Of a stretch of 64,000 nt of DNA, positions 1 through 11,186 are shown in pieces. A program made the position numbers and the translations under genes. Below the pieces are notes generated by a model. It made no database searches and was not told the DNA's origin. It worked only from the letters and a program-made list of their open reading frames with translations. The stretch covers positions 2,480,001 through 2,544,000 of the forward strand of contig JAHLMK010000002.1 in the NCBI GenBank assembly GCA_019915135.1. Reading direction: 5' to 3'. Positions within the stretch are counted from its first letter, which is position 1; each line of letters opens with the position of its first letter. The DNA comes from Strobilurus pachycystidiatus. Taxonomy: Eukaryota > Basidiomycota > Agaricomycetes > Agaricales > Physalacriaceae.

Positions 1-504
1 TTGAAGATTTGGATGAACGGATGTCGCGTACATATCGCCAGCGCCAAGACTTGTGCGCCTCTGTATTTCCGTATCAACAGAGAAAAGCAATAGTGTGCTA
101 GTGGTATCCGCACCTGTCCAACGTTTTGTCATGTTTCGTCCTAACCAGATTGAGCACGCAAAGCAAGTCGGGGTCCTTCGAATCGTCCTCTTCGCCAGGC
201 AGCCCCATGCCCCTTATTTCCGGCGAGTCCAGGCCTACCACAGGCGAAATAGTGTTAAATGGCGTTTGGTTGAGGAAGAATATCGTCCAGTCGTCAATCT
301 GCATCTCCGCGCCGTCAGGCAGCATCGACATGGCGAGCACCCTAGAGAGCGGCAAGTGAGCAGCAGTACGCCAGCGGGGCAGGTGATTGCGCACTGTTCA
401 TCGACGCCGAGCGGCTGGGGGAACTGGTATTTGAGCTGCGCCCCATGATAAATGTGGAATTCAGCGAGCAGGACGAATGAGCAGTGATTCCCCTGGCTGC
501 CCAT
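1..504 (-). CDS. Afi1/SPA-type DENN-domain protein, N-terminal part (runs off window)
   Basis: Exons on the minus strand are 504-395, 341-114 and 60-1, with 53-nt introns at 342-394 and 61-113; the gene continues past base 1. The start ATG at 504 gives MGSQGNHCSF, followed by an AEFHI..GA.L.YQ.PQPLG segment, then DDWTIFFLNQTPFN and DLLCVLNLVRTKHDKTLDRGA, ending in ICTRHPFIQIFK. This order is characteristic of the first part of the fungal DENN-type 'stabilization of polarity axis' proteins (Afi1-like), which link Arf/Rab GTPases to polarity and vesicle traffic. The assignment is from family knowledge. Only about 130 residues are present, so the rest of the DENN domain cannot be assessed. Both splice junctions restore the frame exactly. 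Confidence 0.8.
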
Positions 505-3500
505 CGTGTGCGTCCTCGTCGGGGTGGTCGTGCGTCCTCGTCGTCGCCTGCAGCGCCGTGACCGTCTGGGAACCCGTCGGCAGACGTGATAGAGCGATCG
601 TGGTGGTGGTGTGTAGGCAACCGGAAGCAATCAATTTATTATTACCCTCCTTCGATCACCTCGTTCAACAACATCAACAAGAAAGTACCATGGCGATTCA
701 CGAGGGCGGCATTCGTTATCTCATTGAGATAATCGCTTGATAAGTCGAGCAAAAAAGCACTCCAGAGCTTTGCTATGTATGACCTGCGCGTGGTGTGCGC
801 GTGGATCATAACGGCAACATCGACTCTTCACGATTCAGGGAAGCATACACAAAGACAATATCACACGCAACGAAAACAAAGTGTTAGCACGCTTTGCCCA
901 GCCATCTAATACTCAGAATAGCCATTGAGTACGTATCACACGACAAGCAGGATCGGCACGCTTTACCGCGACCTGGCCACTAATTTGACAGCCATGTCCT
1001 CCGTCCCGTGTCGACGTCGGTTGTAGACCTTGCCCTACTCAACATCAAGGGAGTACATCGATGAGTATTCAAAAAGTTGTACACCAAAGTCTAACGCGAT
1101 CTCTCTGGTCCTAAGTAACTTGTAAGAGCGGTCCATTCGTGGGAGTTCGTGGGACACACACGAAAAGAACGGACGGTCTTCAACGAGAGCCGGTCAACTC
1201 TGTAGACCCGAATCAGTCCCATCCAGTACACTTGATGACAGTCAATCAAGATTCAAGTGTGAAGTACGTGTTGGATATCCGTTGGCTGGGAGTCAGACTG
1301 CCAGAGTCTGGAACAATTCGGAGCCAGTAGATTGACTATCAAGTTCGCAGGATATGGTTGTCTAGGGTTGGCTTTTGAGAAGGGAAGACAGCTCATAAAT
1401 TTCGTGTTTATGAACAAGTCGAACACCCTGGCCGCGATCCCCGAGTGGATAGATGTCCTCTTTTAGCAGCCGGCAGCAGTAGTACTGAGTGATTTCGAAG
1501 CTGTTCGGAAAGGATCCGGGGTGTGCATCCAGCAGGCCTGTCTTAGAAAGAAACGGCGCGCCTTCACTTCGATGCGCAGGCTGTCGCGGACCGCCGCTAA
1601 GACCCTCTCGGGGGTTGCCCTCGGTCTGGCCACCGTGACATCAAATAGCGGAACTCAACGAAAGCGGAAGGAGTTGCTCAGAGAAAGCAGGCTCAAGTAT
1701 CATAGCGTAAGACTCTGTCAACCAAATAGCAAGGAATGTAGGCTTAAGACTTAGTGATCATTTGTGCGCGTAGCATTGGATTCTGCGAATCAAGACAGCA
1801 AAAGGACGCAGGATACTTACTGGTAGGAGCGCTGATCCAGGTATTGTTCGCACACATACAGAAAGGTCGTGGCGGATTTTCTGAGCCGGCACCTCAGTCA
1901 AGTGAGGCAGACGAGCTAATGAGTTGACACCCCAGTTTAGTGTACTCAGATTAGCGCTGATCTAGGTTGATTTCCACACATACAAAGCATGAAAGGTCGT
2001 GTCGCATCTTCTGAGCCGGTTCCTCAGTCTAGTGAAGCAGACGAGCTGATGAATGAGTTCAGTGGAACTCAAGTTGGAGTATGAAATACCAGGTGGTATC
2101 AACTCTAGCTAGTCGAGAGTCCTACCGCTTCTTTCGAAGAGACCTTGCAATTAGCCTGACACCAAGACTATTTCAGATGACACCTAGTTAGATCAAGATA
2201 TCTTCTAGGAGATGAGCGCGAAAGACGATCGAGGATTTGAGCAACAACATTGTCAGATGGACGTGAACACGACAGAAGGGCGATAAAGGGTTTGAGAGTT
2301 CGACGGTGAGGTGCATGATCAAGGCCCAGTGCAGCAGAGTCACATACCGCAGAATAATCGACACTCGTCGTCCCAGTCACAGTGTTCGTCATCTTCCGGG
2401 TCGTCTTCGCCAGAACAACCTGTTGTCACCGTGTCCTTGATTTGCCGTCATTGTAGATATAAGAGCATGAGTGAGTCCTATCGCAGCCTGAAGTGAATAT
2501 TGTAGCTGTTGTGCGTATTGTCAGATTCAGAGTGGCAGGTTAAAAAAATGTGAGTAAATGGAGTAAATGCGCAAGCTAAGTGAGCTACCCCGAGTGCGAT
2601 CGGCGGTGGCGGGCACTTTCCATTCTAGGCTGTCCCGAGTCCCGACCACTTTGATTGGTGCGGGGCGCTGTCGGCTCATTGTGGTATCGGCTGCTGCAGA
2701 CTTTCGCAAGTTTGCTTGTTTGCTTGGATGAAGTCATATGCTTAATGCGGTGCTGGGCCACGACTCGAAACCAAATCTAAAGTGACTGCTCCGTAGTCTC
2801 AGTCTGACTGGCTGTCAAGGCCAAGTGTGGCGTTTACCGACATAAGCCCGACCGGACTGATATTCTGGCCTGGGGCTTGGCCGCCAAGGCACGTCAACCG
2901 AGCTGTCCGACCGTCCTCTACTCCTAAAGCGCCTGATATGTGAGGTCAACGCTCAACTCAACCGCTAAAACGCTGTAGGGTCGAGAGGTGAACCGATCTC
3001 ACAGGTTCGTACTTGCTCAACATAAGTATGAGGATCCACAAGCATCCACCGCACAGATGTGATCGCGATCCCATTACTTATGATTGTGTTTCGAGGCTGT
3101 ACCGTCAGATCTGCTTGGGACTCGACCAAGCGCTCTTGGCGCTTGGCGATGGCTAGTGGAGGAGTGATCAAGGAGTGATGCAGGCAGCACACTTCAGCAG
3201 AACGGAGTAGGTTTTACCTGTCATTGCTATGGAAGCGCCACGACTGAGAGTTTTTTCGTGGGAACACTCAAGAGTGCAAGCCGGAAGGGATCCGAAGGGT
3301 GAGACAGTGAATGACAAGACGGCTCGGTGTAGTGGAAGATGATGTTGGCAAGACTATCGCGACGGTCCAACTTATTGATCAGGAAGGACGTACGATGAGC
3401 GGTAGTACTCGAGTCGTCAGTGAAGCCCAAGAAAACAAGAGTGAACGATCTTTCATGAGGATTCCTGGTGAACTACTGAGTGATGGAGCGGAGGGGAGAA

Positions 3501-3669
3501 CGAAATTTCAGCTCATCAAAATGTATAGGTTTAGGCACTGGCACTCCCACACGTGGGTCCCTTCCAATTGCAACGTCACTGTCACCTGAGAACAGGTTTC
3601 CGGCTTTCTCGTGGCACTGGCTTGGCCACTCGTCTCTCTTTCTCTCTCTCCCATCTCCCGCGGTGCCCA
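505..3669. other. Gene-poor interval with no convincing coding sequence
   Basis: Short reading frames occur on both strands, but none has a family signature, a splice pattern extending it, or a plausible length. The only clear structure is the decayed ~124-bp direct repeat at 1829-2061. The first few hundred bases are presumably the promoter of the DENN gene, and the last few hundred that of the aspartic protease. Heavily diverged transposon remnants cannot be excluded. Confidence 0.5.
1829..2061. repeat. Two-copy imperfect tandem repeat, ~124-bp period
   Basis: The segment from about 1829 (GCGCTGATCCAGGT) to 1925 recurs from 1953 (GCGCTGATCTAGGT) to 2061. Shared blocks include CACACATAC, GAAAGGTCGTG, TTCTGAGCCGG, CCTCAGTC and GCAGACGAGCT. 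The copies differ by scattered substitutions and small indels, so the duplication is old. No reading frame runs through both copies. Confidence 0.8.
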
Positions 3670-5630
3670 ATGTTTTCTCTACCGCTTGCGCTGGCTCTGT
3701 TCGTCTTTTCCCCGCTCGCGACAGCCGACCCTGTGCATGTGGGGATATCCCGCCGATCCTCTGGTGGCCGTGTTGACTACGCAGCTGCTGCGGACCTCAT
3801 TAGGCTGAAATACGGCTACCCCGTCTTCAACTACACCCAACCGCTCTTTGAAGAGTCGCGGCGCCGGAACAAGCGAGCGAGCGCGGAATCCTTCCAAATC
3901 ACAGACCAGGTCCGTCCATTCTCGACGGAAACTCGCTGATCGTGGCTCACAAGCCCTTTCAGAACAACGATGCACTCTACTTTGCCTCAGTCGACATTGG
4001 CACCCCGTGAGTGCCTCCTCCTTTGTGCTCGCAGAGCTCCCAGCCGCCGTCGTTACCGACGCACTGCGCGTCGATGCCGTCATCCTGCGCAGTTGCCCCA
4101 CTTCTGCTTACTGAGCCGGTGCTAAGCGTCCATTTACAGCGCGCAAACTCTGAATGTCATCTTGGACACGGGCTCTTCGGATCTTTGGGTCGTCGACTCG
4201 ACCTGTACAACATGCTCGTCTTCTACGCCCTTTTTCACGCCCACAGACTCTTCGACCTCCAAGACGGCCGGAGGCCCTGGCGCAGAGACCACCATCAGCT
4301 ATGGATCGGGCGCCGTGGCTGGTACATTATCTTCAGATACAGTAACCATGGGCGGATTCACAGTTGATGAACAAGTCTTTCGTATGTCCTCCGTCAACAT
4401 CATTCGACGCGTGGTTTGATCGATATTAATACAGTTGCTGTTGACCGGACAACACAAGGCTTGTTGAGCGGCACCGTCTCAGGAATCATGGGCCTTGCTT
4501 TCATAGCCATCGCTTCAACGCGTTCGACACCTTTTTGGAAAGCGCTAGCGGACGGCAACGACCTTTCCACTCCAGAAATGAGTTTCTGGTTAGACCGCTT
4601 CCGTGGCGATAATACCGCCTCCCAGGAGGAACCCGGAGGCACCTTTACATTGGGCGGCACCAACTCTTCGCTGTTCACCGGAGATATCGAATTTCTTGAT
4701 ATGCCCGTAACGACACCGTCTTTCTGGATTCTTCGTCTGACCGGTCAGCCATCTACCTTTGTGATGATTGCTGCGCGATTGCTTAGCAATGTTCATAGAA
4801 CTGACCGCCAACGGGAACTCTATCGACCTGTCGACAGGCACCACGTCGTTGGCCGCTATTGACACCGGAACGACGCTCATCGGTGGTCCACAAGCTGATG
4901 TTGAGGCCTTCTGGAGTCAGATTGACGGCTCACGAGCGGCTAGTGGGCAGCCCGGCCTGTTCGCTTTCCGTGAGTAGTGTTTTTTGTCTAGGTTGCAACA
5001 CACGGCGCTAAGAATATCTAGCTTGCTCCACGGACATCAATGTGACCATGTCCTTTGGCGGTAAATCATGGCCATTGAATTCGCAAGATATGAGCTTGGG
5101 GCCCGAGCGGACAGGGAGCAGCATGTGTCTGGGCGGGATCTTCGACCTTTCCGCCGGTAGCAACATTCCCGCCAACAGCGGCACGCCTGGCTGGGTTGTC
5201 GGCGCGACGTTTTTGGTACGTTCCTCACATGGCGTACTTACCAGGCTTCCGCTAACTTGCCCACCCTTGCTAGAAAAATGTCTACTCCGTATTCAGAGCG
5301 TCCAATCCTCCTGCTATTGGATTTGCGCAGCTCTCGGATGCGGCAGGTGGTTCATCAGGTTCGGCTCCGTCTTCGTCATCTCCTGGTCCCTCCGAGTCGC
5401 TTACCAGGAGTGTGGCCAACACAGGAACCCCCGGACCCGCCGCAAGTGGATCTTCTGGATCAGGATCAGGCTCTGGAACGGGTACGAGCAATGGAGCGTT
5501 TTTGGTCTCCGGTGCGCTCTAGTTTTGTGGCCGTGTGCTGTGAGATATATATCTGACCATCTCGTTAGGATCGGTGTTCGGTGTACTGATTAGCGGACTG
5601 ATCGTGATTCTTTCTGCACTGAGGCTGTGA
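3670..5630 (+). CDS. Secreted pepsin-like aspartic protease (A1 family), membrane/GPI-anchored type
   Basis: Exons are 3670-3909, 3954-4006, 4140-4381, 4435-4743, 4787-4969, 5022-5215, 5274-5511 and 5569-5630 (506 aa). Residues 1-19 form a signal peptide (MFSLPLALALFVFSPLATA), followed by a propeptide. Both catalytic motifs of the A1 family are intact: DTGSSDLWV (Asp107) and AIDTGTTLIGG (Asp307). The flap tyrosine lies in ISYGSG and conserved GTPGWVVGATFL sits near the C terminus. After the catalytic fold comes a Ser/Gly/Pro-rich linker and a final hydrophobic stretch (VLISGLIVILSALRL), as in yapsin-like surface proteases or GPI-anchored forms. The enzyme should digest proteins at acidic pH at the cell surface or outside. 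The first intron (3910-3953, donor GTCCGT) is the least certain junction, chosen because it joins ITDQ to PFQNNDALYF in frame. Confidence 0.9.
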
Positions 5631-5942
5631 TATACATATACGGACGCTATCGTTTCTTGAAATATCTATCGGTTTGCCCGAACTTCCCATACCATAGCAT
5701 GATCATAGGATATACATAGGCTACTGACACGCACTTTCTCTGATATAGACCGCAGTTTCGAAGTTCTTTTTACGGGTCCTTTCAGGCTATTGGTGGCATA
5801 CATCAAACATTGGACAGATCGCAGCGCAATACGACAGCCCATATCTATTCACACCACCGAATCCTACTCCGCAAGGTGGCCAACGTTCTGTCTATTTTGG
5901 GATGGATGTTAGCACGCCAGTCCTGTCGGAGGGAGCGAGGTG

Positions 5943-6731
5943 TTAGACTAACTCAAACCGACCCAAGTAATTTCCTTCAGGCGAATAACGGCAGACGATG
6001 TACCGAGACGGAAGTTGGGGCCAAAGGGTGCCGGCGCCGCATTCTGCTACTGCGCACGCCACACTAGTCGTTGTCTTCCATACGACCTGGAAGCAGTCAG
6101 AAGCCCGAGTCTGACGCGGCAATGCACAAAACTGACCTGTGTAAAATGGGCTGTGTCGCGCGAAAATGCGGGTTGGTTGTCTACTGTGCGTGAGGTGCGA
6201 TTCTTTGTTTCGGGAGTGGGTGGGAACTTTACAGTTATATAACTCTGCCAGTGGGACCTTGATATGAGACACACTTGACGATGATGATTTGGGGTGCGCA
6301 CACTTACCGGCTTCTCCCATCCAGACCTCCATGGCTTGCTGAATCCCAGTGGAGGGCTGCGTGTTGAAGTACTGCCGGTGAAGGATTCTGATAAACGGAC
6401 GTCCGCAGATGCAAAGTTAGTACGTACCAAGTTCTCGCCGTACCGACCACCAGCCACGCTATAGAAGTACGTTGTTATTCGGACTTGGATGGCAATGCCT
6501 GGCGACTGACCTGTGCTGGAATTTGCATCGCTGAGCCCACTGCAACGTTCCTGGATATAACTCTTCATCCCATACCAAAGGGTTCGCCCCGTATTGTTTC
6601 CGGGCGTCGTTGTGGGCAGCGAGTACAGCGTCCACGAAGGTATCCTTTCTTTCTAAGACTGTCGGCGCGGCATTGCATAGCGTCCCCATAACAGACAGGA
6701 ATACTAGTACAAGGAGCCACTTGGGAAACAT
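5943..6731 (-). CDS. Secreted CAP/SCP (PR-1-like) domain protein
   Basis: Exons on the minus strand are 6731-6511, 6458-6428, 6371-6308, 6244-6233, 6183-6137 and 6086-5943 (172 aa). The fourth exon is only 12 nt, and five introns of 50-63 nt interrupt a 519-nt CDS. Residues 1-22 are a signal peptide ending in CNAAP. The CAP fold follows: FVDAVLAAHNDARKQYG, NPLVWDEEL, GGRYGENL, then signature motifs HFTQVVWK and YIVCRYSPEGN. These match the fungal Pry/PR-1 family, whose members bind sterols or other lipids outside the cell, some acting in host or substrate interaction. The specific ligand cannot be told from sequence. Overlapping long frames in the same stretch are shadows of unspliced introns. 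Confidence 0.88.
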
Positions 6732-6820
6732 GACGCGAATTCTGTTGCGATGTACTTGAAGTCTAGCAGTTGGGTATATATACCCTTTGTGAGATTGGAT
6801 CATCTCGTGAGTGACGACGA

Positions 6821-7145
6821 CGGCGTGCGTGCTGTTCGTCGCAGAAATCATGACCGGTCGGAGGAAGACATCGCATTCGCGCTCGGCGGGTTCAGAGCCT
6901 ACTTTAAATGCGTGGTCTGAGTAGATAACAGCGTGCATAATGTTCCTCGCAGAAATGATGACCGGGTCTGGAGACGGTATCGTAGTATTTCTCGGCGGCT
7001 TCTTGAAAGCCTACTTAGAATTCATGGTTCAAATAGATAACGGCGTGCGGAATGGTCCTCGCAGAAATCATGGCCGGGTCTCAAGACGGTATCGTATTAT
7101 CTATCGGCGGCTTCAGAGCCTACCTACTTTTTATGGTCGTAGATC
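6821..7145. repeat. Three-copy ~110-bp tandem repeat upstream of the CAP gene
   Basis: Copies start at about 6821, 6931 and 7041 and share GCGTGC, TTCCTCGCAGAAAT.ATG, ACCGG, GACGGTATCGTA, CTCGGCGGCTTC and GCCTACTT. Spacing between the GCGTGC starts is 108 and 112 bp. The latter two copies could encode similar peptides beginning M.LAE.M.GS.DGIV, but the frame is not kept through copy 1 and there is no gene context. The array begins about 90 bp upstream of the CAP start, so it lies in that gene's promoter. Confidence 0.85.
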
Positions 7146-7384
7146 TTCTGTGGCGTATAACCGTCATCTCAAATTGCGCAGGAGGATCGGTACCGGTTGA
7201 GCCTACGGTCACTGTCGAGATTTGGCATCCTAATCGGAGGTCCACTCAAGAAGGAAACTGAATGACACGGGGCGGCGTGTCAGTCTTCCTTGCTGTGTGG
7301 AGTTTGTTGTTGACAATACGGCATGTCATAATGGTACATGTACTTACTTTACTACAAGTAACGAGGCAAAATTATCGAGCGTAT
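7146..7384. other. Short intergenic stretch between the repeat array and the F-box gene
   Basis: No coding potential was seen. It holds the 3' side of the F-box gene and the distal end of the tandem array. Confidence 0.4.
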
Positions 7385-9209
7385 CTATGTAGGACCATCA
7401 ATGGTAATACTGCCCCTTCCGTTGTTTAGGAAATAAGATGTGTAGACGGAGGATAGACACCTGGTTTTCAAGCTCTCCTCGATGTAGCTCTTCAGTGCAT
7501 CGATTGAGGCATCAGTATACTGCTCTTCGGTACTGGAGGGTACCAGATGCACCTGTATCTCCAGGTGATCCAGGATGCCGAGTAGCGCGTTCGACGACAG
7601 AGAGGCATCTAACTGAGACCATATTGGATCCGTTATCCAGACGGGCATAGGCCAGTCAATCTCGCGGCTCATATGCACCAGCACGTTCAAAGTGAGGTGC
7701 CGCAAAGCCGAGGTAGGCGCGGCGCTGGAAAGCGAACCCGTACACCAGAAGATGTAATCGAGGTAGTCGTAGTGCCAGCTCTGAGCTACGCCATTGTGCA
7801 GACGAAGGTGCACGTCGAATTCGAACATTTCAACATTGTTCAGATCCAGAGGGATATTCTCATGGTGGAGGTAATCTGGGGCCGCGAAGTTGTCAGTAGA
7901 GAAAGCAAGTGGACCGTGACTTGTGAGTGCTCACAGGACATGGTAAAGTAGGACCCGTGTTTATGCCACCAAGAAGTTAGATTTAAAATGCGGACAAATT
8001 CTTCGACCCTGAAATAATTCCCACGGTTTCTGGTCATTGCGGCAAACGATTCAGCTCATTCCGCACCGAAAAGGTCGAAAATTTTACGAAAATTTCTGAA
8101 AATTTGTCCACATTTTCACATCTAACCTCTTATAGGCATAAACACGGGTCCTGGTAAAGTCGGCGGCAGCAATATGCAACTCTTGTAAAGGGGGTTCTCG
8201 GTTGAGAAAGGTATTTAAGATGGCCAACATGTCTGCTCCAGCACGCATCGCCTCAATGATGAGTATGCGAACCTCACGCAAGGGTGAGGCTGGACTTGCG
8301 AGCAAATTCAGAAGGATATGGTCGCCCTCGCTCATCAAGGATAAACGCAGCACGACGATATCCAGAATACCTGCATCCACTGAAGGGAGAAGGTCAGCCC
8401 AGAGATCTCGGGTTTGCCCGAGATTGAAGTCAAGTTGAGGGCTATCTGGAACGGGTACGGATATGTCGTATGGCCTTCCTAGGTGAAGGAAGCCGAGATC
8501 AAGCACTGGCAAGTTGGTGACTGCGCGGAAGATAGCGAGTAGGACTCCGAGTTTCAAGGAACATTGAACCATCCTCAGAGTATGAAGACGGTTCTTGCCT
8601 TGCCCGAGAGAGTGGGACAGTGACATGGGGTCAGCCATGTTCCAGAAGTTCATTCTCTCGAGTGTTAGACCTTCGAGCTGTGCCATACTCGAGATATGAG
8701 AGAGAAGACCTGGAAGGCCGGTATCTTTTGATAATGTATATGGGCTGTTGAGTCGTTTGCGCTTCATCGGCCGAGGGGAACCGTCTTCCTCGTCATACCC
8801 TACGAGGCCGGCGCCATTGTAAGTAGCCGAGGGATGGCTGGTGATAGGCGCATCTGCGAAGCGTAAATGGTGTATATGTTCCGCAACGTCGGGTACGGCT
8901 CGGAGGAGATCATCGAGGTTGATGACCGCTTTTGTAGAGGACACCTTGGATGACAACGGTGACTGGAAGGGAGCACGAAGTACCACCGAGCTGAATGTTC
9001 GGCGGCGAATGATTGGCAGAGTTTCCCGCCAGATGAAGGCAATGGAATGAAGGTCCTCATCGTCGAGATCGTCAAGGATCATCGTCTTGAGCTCGAGAGG
9101 GAGAGTGAGAAGTGAGCCAAAAGGTTCGTAAGGAGGCTGTGATTTGCTTTAGCGTCAATTGATGAGCTCGGTGCGGGTATGATACTTCAGGTTTCGAAAC
9201 TGAGGCCAT
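7385..9209 (-). CDS. F-box/LRR-like protein gene interrupted by a hAT-type MITE
   Basis: The start ATG at 9209 opens a 24-nt exon (9209-9186). A 49-nt intron then leads into an exon from 9136 carrying the F-box core LPLELKTMILDDLDDEDL, followed by leucine-rich segments typical of fungal F-box proteins, the substrate adaptors of SCF ubiquitin ligases. The original exon ran to 7935, then an intron (7876-7934) and a last exon 7875-7385. A 203-bp MITE (7950-8152) plus its 8-bp target duplication now sits in that exon and adds an in-frame stop if left unspliced. A GTTAGA..TTTCAG pair inside the MITE (8126-8009, 118 nt) would remove the stop and restore the frame, giving 532 aa with 31 extra residues. 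Whether that splicing occurs is unknown; otherwise this is a pseudogene. Confidence 0.7.
7950..8152. mobile_element. 203-bp hAT-type MITE with perfect 8-bp target duplication
   Basis: Terminal inverted repeats begin AGGACCCGTGTTTATGCC: 18 bp identical at both ends, with imperfect pairing continuing to about 50 bp. The element is flanked by the direct repeat GGTAAAGT at 7942-7949 and 8153-8160. An 8-bp duplication is the hallmark of hAT-superfamily transposition. There is no transposase, so it is non-autonomous. The interior is AT-rich and contains a usable-looking donor and acceptor pair on the minus strand. Confidence 0.9.
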
Positions 9210-10966
9210 AGTCGAATGCTGGAGCCGATAAGAGTCGATAGTGTTAGAGGGAGAGCACCATTGACGATGCTGTTGAGTAGGCGTATGTCACTGACGAAGG
9301 AAGACAGTGTGATGTAAGGCACGTAATTTGCTAAAAATGAACAGACAACCGCAGTCCAAATACATACTAATATTAGAACAAGGCGGATGGGCGGACGGCG
9401 GATGGCGGATGGCCCCGTCCGGTCTTTTGAGTAGGTCGGGAACACTTTACACAATCGTTCGCGTACTGCTGCCTGCTTTAGTCGGGTACTATTTGTACAA
9501 CCGTACGCGACCTTTATCTTAAGCCGTACCCGAACCATGTCGTCGACCCTACGAGTCACCTTCTTCAAACCCTTCCCGTAGTGTTCCAGAAACACGCCCC
9601 GAAGTACTGAGGACCCCGACCCGGAGCCTCTTTCAAACTCTTTCAGTGGGCATCTAGAAACATGTCGCGACCTCTTGGTGTGCAGGTCCCGTAGGATCAA
9701 ATTTGCTGTTTCCGTATAGTTTTGGAAACACTACCGTCTTCTCGTCCGCCATGGCCACTGACTTACATCCTTTCCTGTATTCCCGTACCGACGTGGGTAA
9801 GCACATGAGTTGACCCGCCGGCTTGACCACAACTTGATTCAACATAACAGATGTACAAGTAGCAATGAGTGAGCTTGGGCAAGTTGAGAGCTATGCCTCG
9901 TAATAGAGAACTAGTAAAGGAAGAGTAAATATGTCCATCAAGTGCCCCCGTATAAGTTACAAGTGAGTAATCAGAGCAACAACAGTACTTTGGTGTCCAG
10001 TTTAATGATAATCCCAGTATTCTGGGGGACAGTTCTAAGACGGTGTGTTGGGGTACTATTTGGTAGAATGTCACGTTTTTGTCGATGATCTTTGAGGTGC
10101 TGGAATATTGATTACTTCAGGAAGAAACCGCAACAGATCCAACCTCAGGGGAGATGTACGCGTCTTTACGTGCACCTTTCAGTTGGCAATGCAGCCGGCA
10201 ACCTGAGTGTATCCATGAAGACCGATTGGATGAACACTGACCGATGTGCTTTACTTTGCCGTGCCGTGACGCTGGATGGAAGATGAGCACTAGCTGCCCC
10301 TTCCATGTAGCTAGCATCAATGTTAGTCTCTCTCACCGAGTCTGGATGGATGCTGAAGATCAATGTCAACGCCGCTCACAGTGGAGTACAGTACTACGGG
10401 ATACTTTATGGTCTTATTACGCAACACCCGCCAAGGGTGCTACGCGTTGTACTGCTTTCTGAGTCCGGGACATATTGACATGATAGCACGGGCACTATCC
10501 AAATGAATGGTCGCGAAGCTTTTTGAAAACGGTTCGCGTTGCTCAATCTTGACCATACGGGACTGCTTAGTTCGTGGATCCGGGTATGACCAAAAGAAGA
10601 ACACGCGTCAATTCACTTGCTGGGTACCCGAAGTGCTGTTGGATAAATTTGCGTGCCCATCTGGAGAAGTGACGCAACTCGCTTTGGAAACAAGTCGGGT
10701 CGTGTTGACAAAACAGTACTCGACGCATGGCACAGATCGTACGGGTGCACTCGTAGCAAAAATCTCACGCTTACGTAATCAATCCGCCATCCGCCCACGC
10801 CAGGTCCTAGATTTTGTACAATATGCGCAGTCCGCTCAGACTCCGACTATGAGTCCAAATATTCGATATAGTTCATACTTGAGGATAAGAGTTCTGGGGG
10901 GGGGGGGACGTAGGCGAGTGGAGGTAGTGGTAATGGCCTAGAGAGACGTTCGTAGTAGAAAACAGC
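9210..10966. other. Intergenic stretch, unclassified; possible old insertion
   Basis: Reading frames here have no recognisable family. GC-rich direct copies of GGCGGAT occur at 9382-9412, and their reverse complement (AATCCGCCATCCGCCC) at 10781-10796. These could be ends of an unclassified ~1.4-kb insertion, but the similarity is short. A run of twelve G lies at 10896-10907. The last bases abut the CACTA element. Confidence 0.35.
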
Positions 10967-11186
10967 CACTATGGACCCCAAGGCGGGTGACAATGGCTCT
11001 GTTGGCGGGCGAAAGTGACCAGGTACCCGCCAACCAAGGAACACCGAGCGAAAATCGGGCGGGCGAAAGTCGCCCGCAAATAGATACCCGCCCGAAAGCC
11101 GAGCTACTCATAATTGCCCGCCTGTCAGTACCCCGTAGACCGAGTGATAAAAGATGACCGGCAAAGGGCATGATGGAAATCTAACT

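Noticed and set aside
3910..3953. Frameshift in the aspartic protease near GPSILDGNSL
   Set aside because: A 44-nt GT-AG intron explains the frame change and joins family-consistent sequence, so the gene is treated as intact.
9155..9700. 181-codon minus-strand frame with a hydrophobic stretch
   Set aside because: It overlaps the first exon and intron of the F-box gene, and its end (KYHTRTELIN) is that gene's unspliced intron read in another frame. No family similarity was seen.
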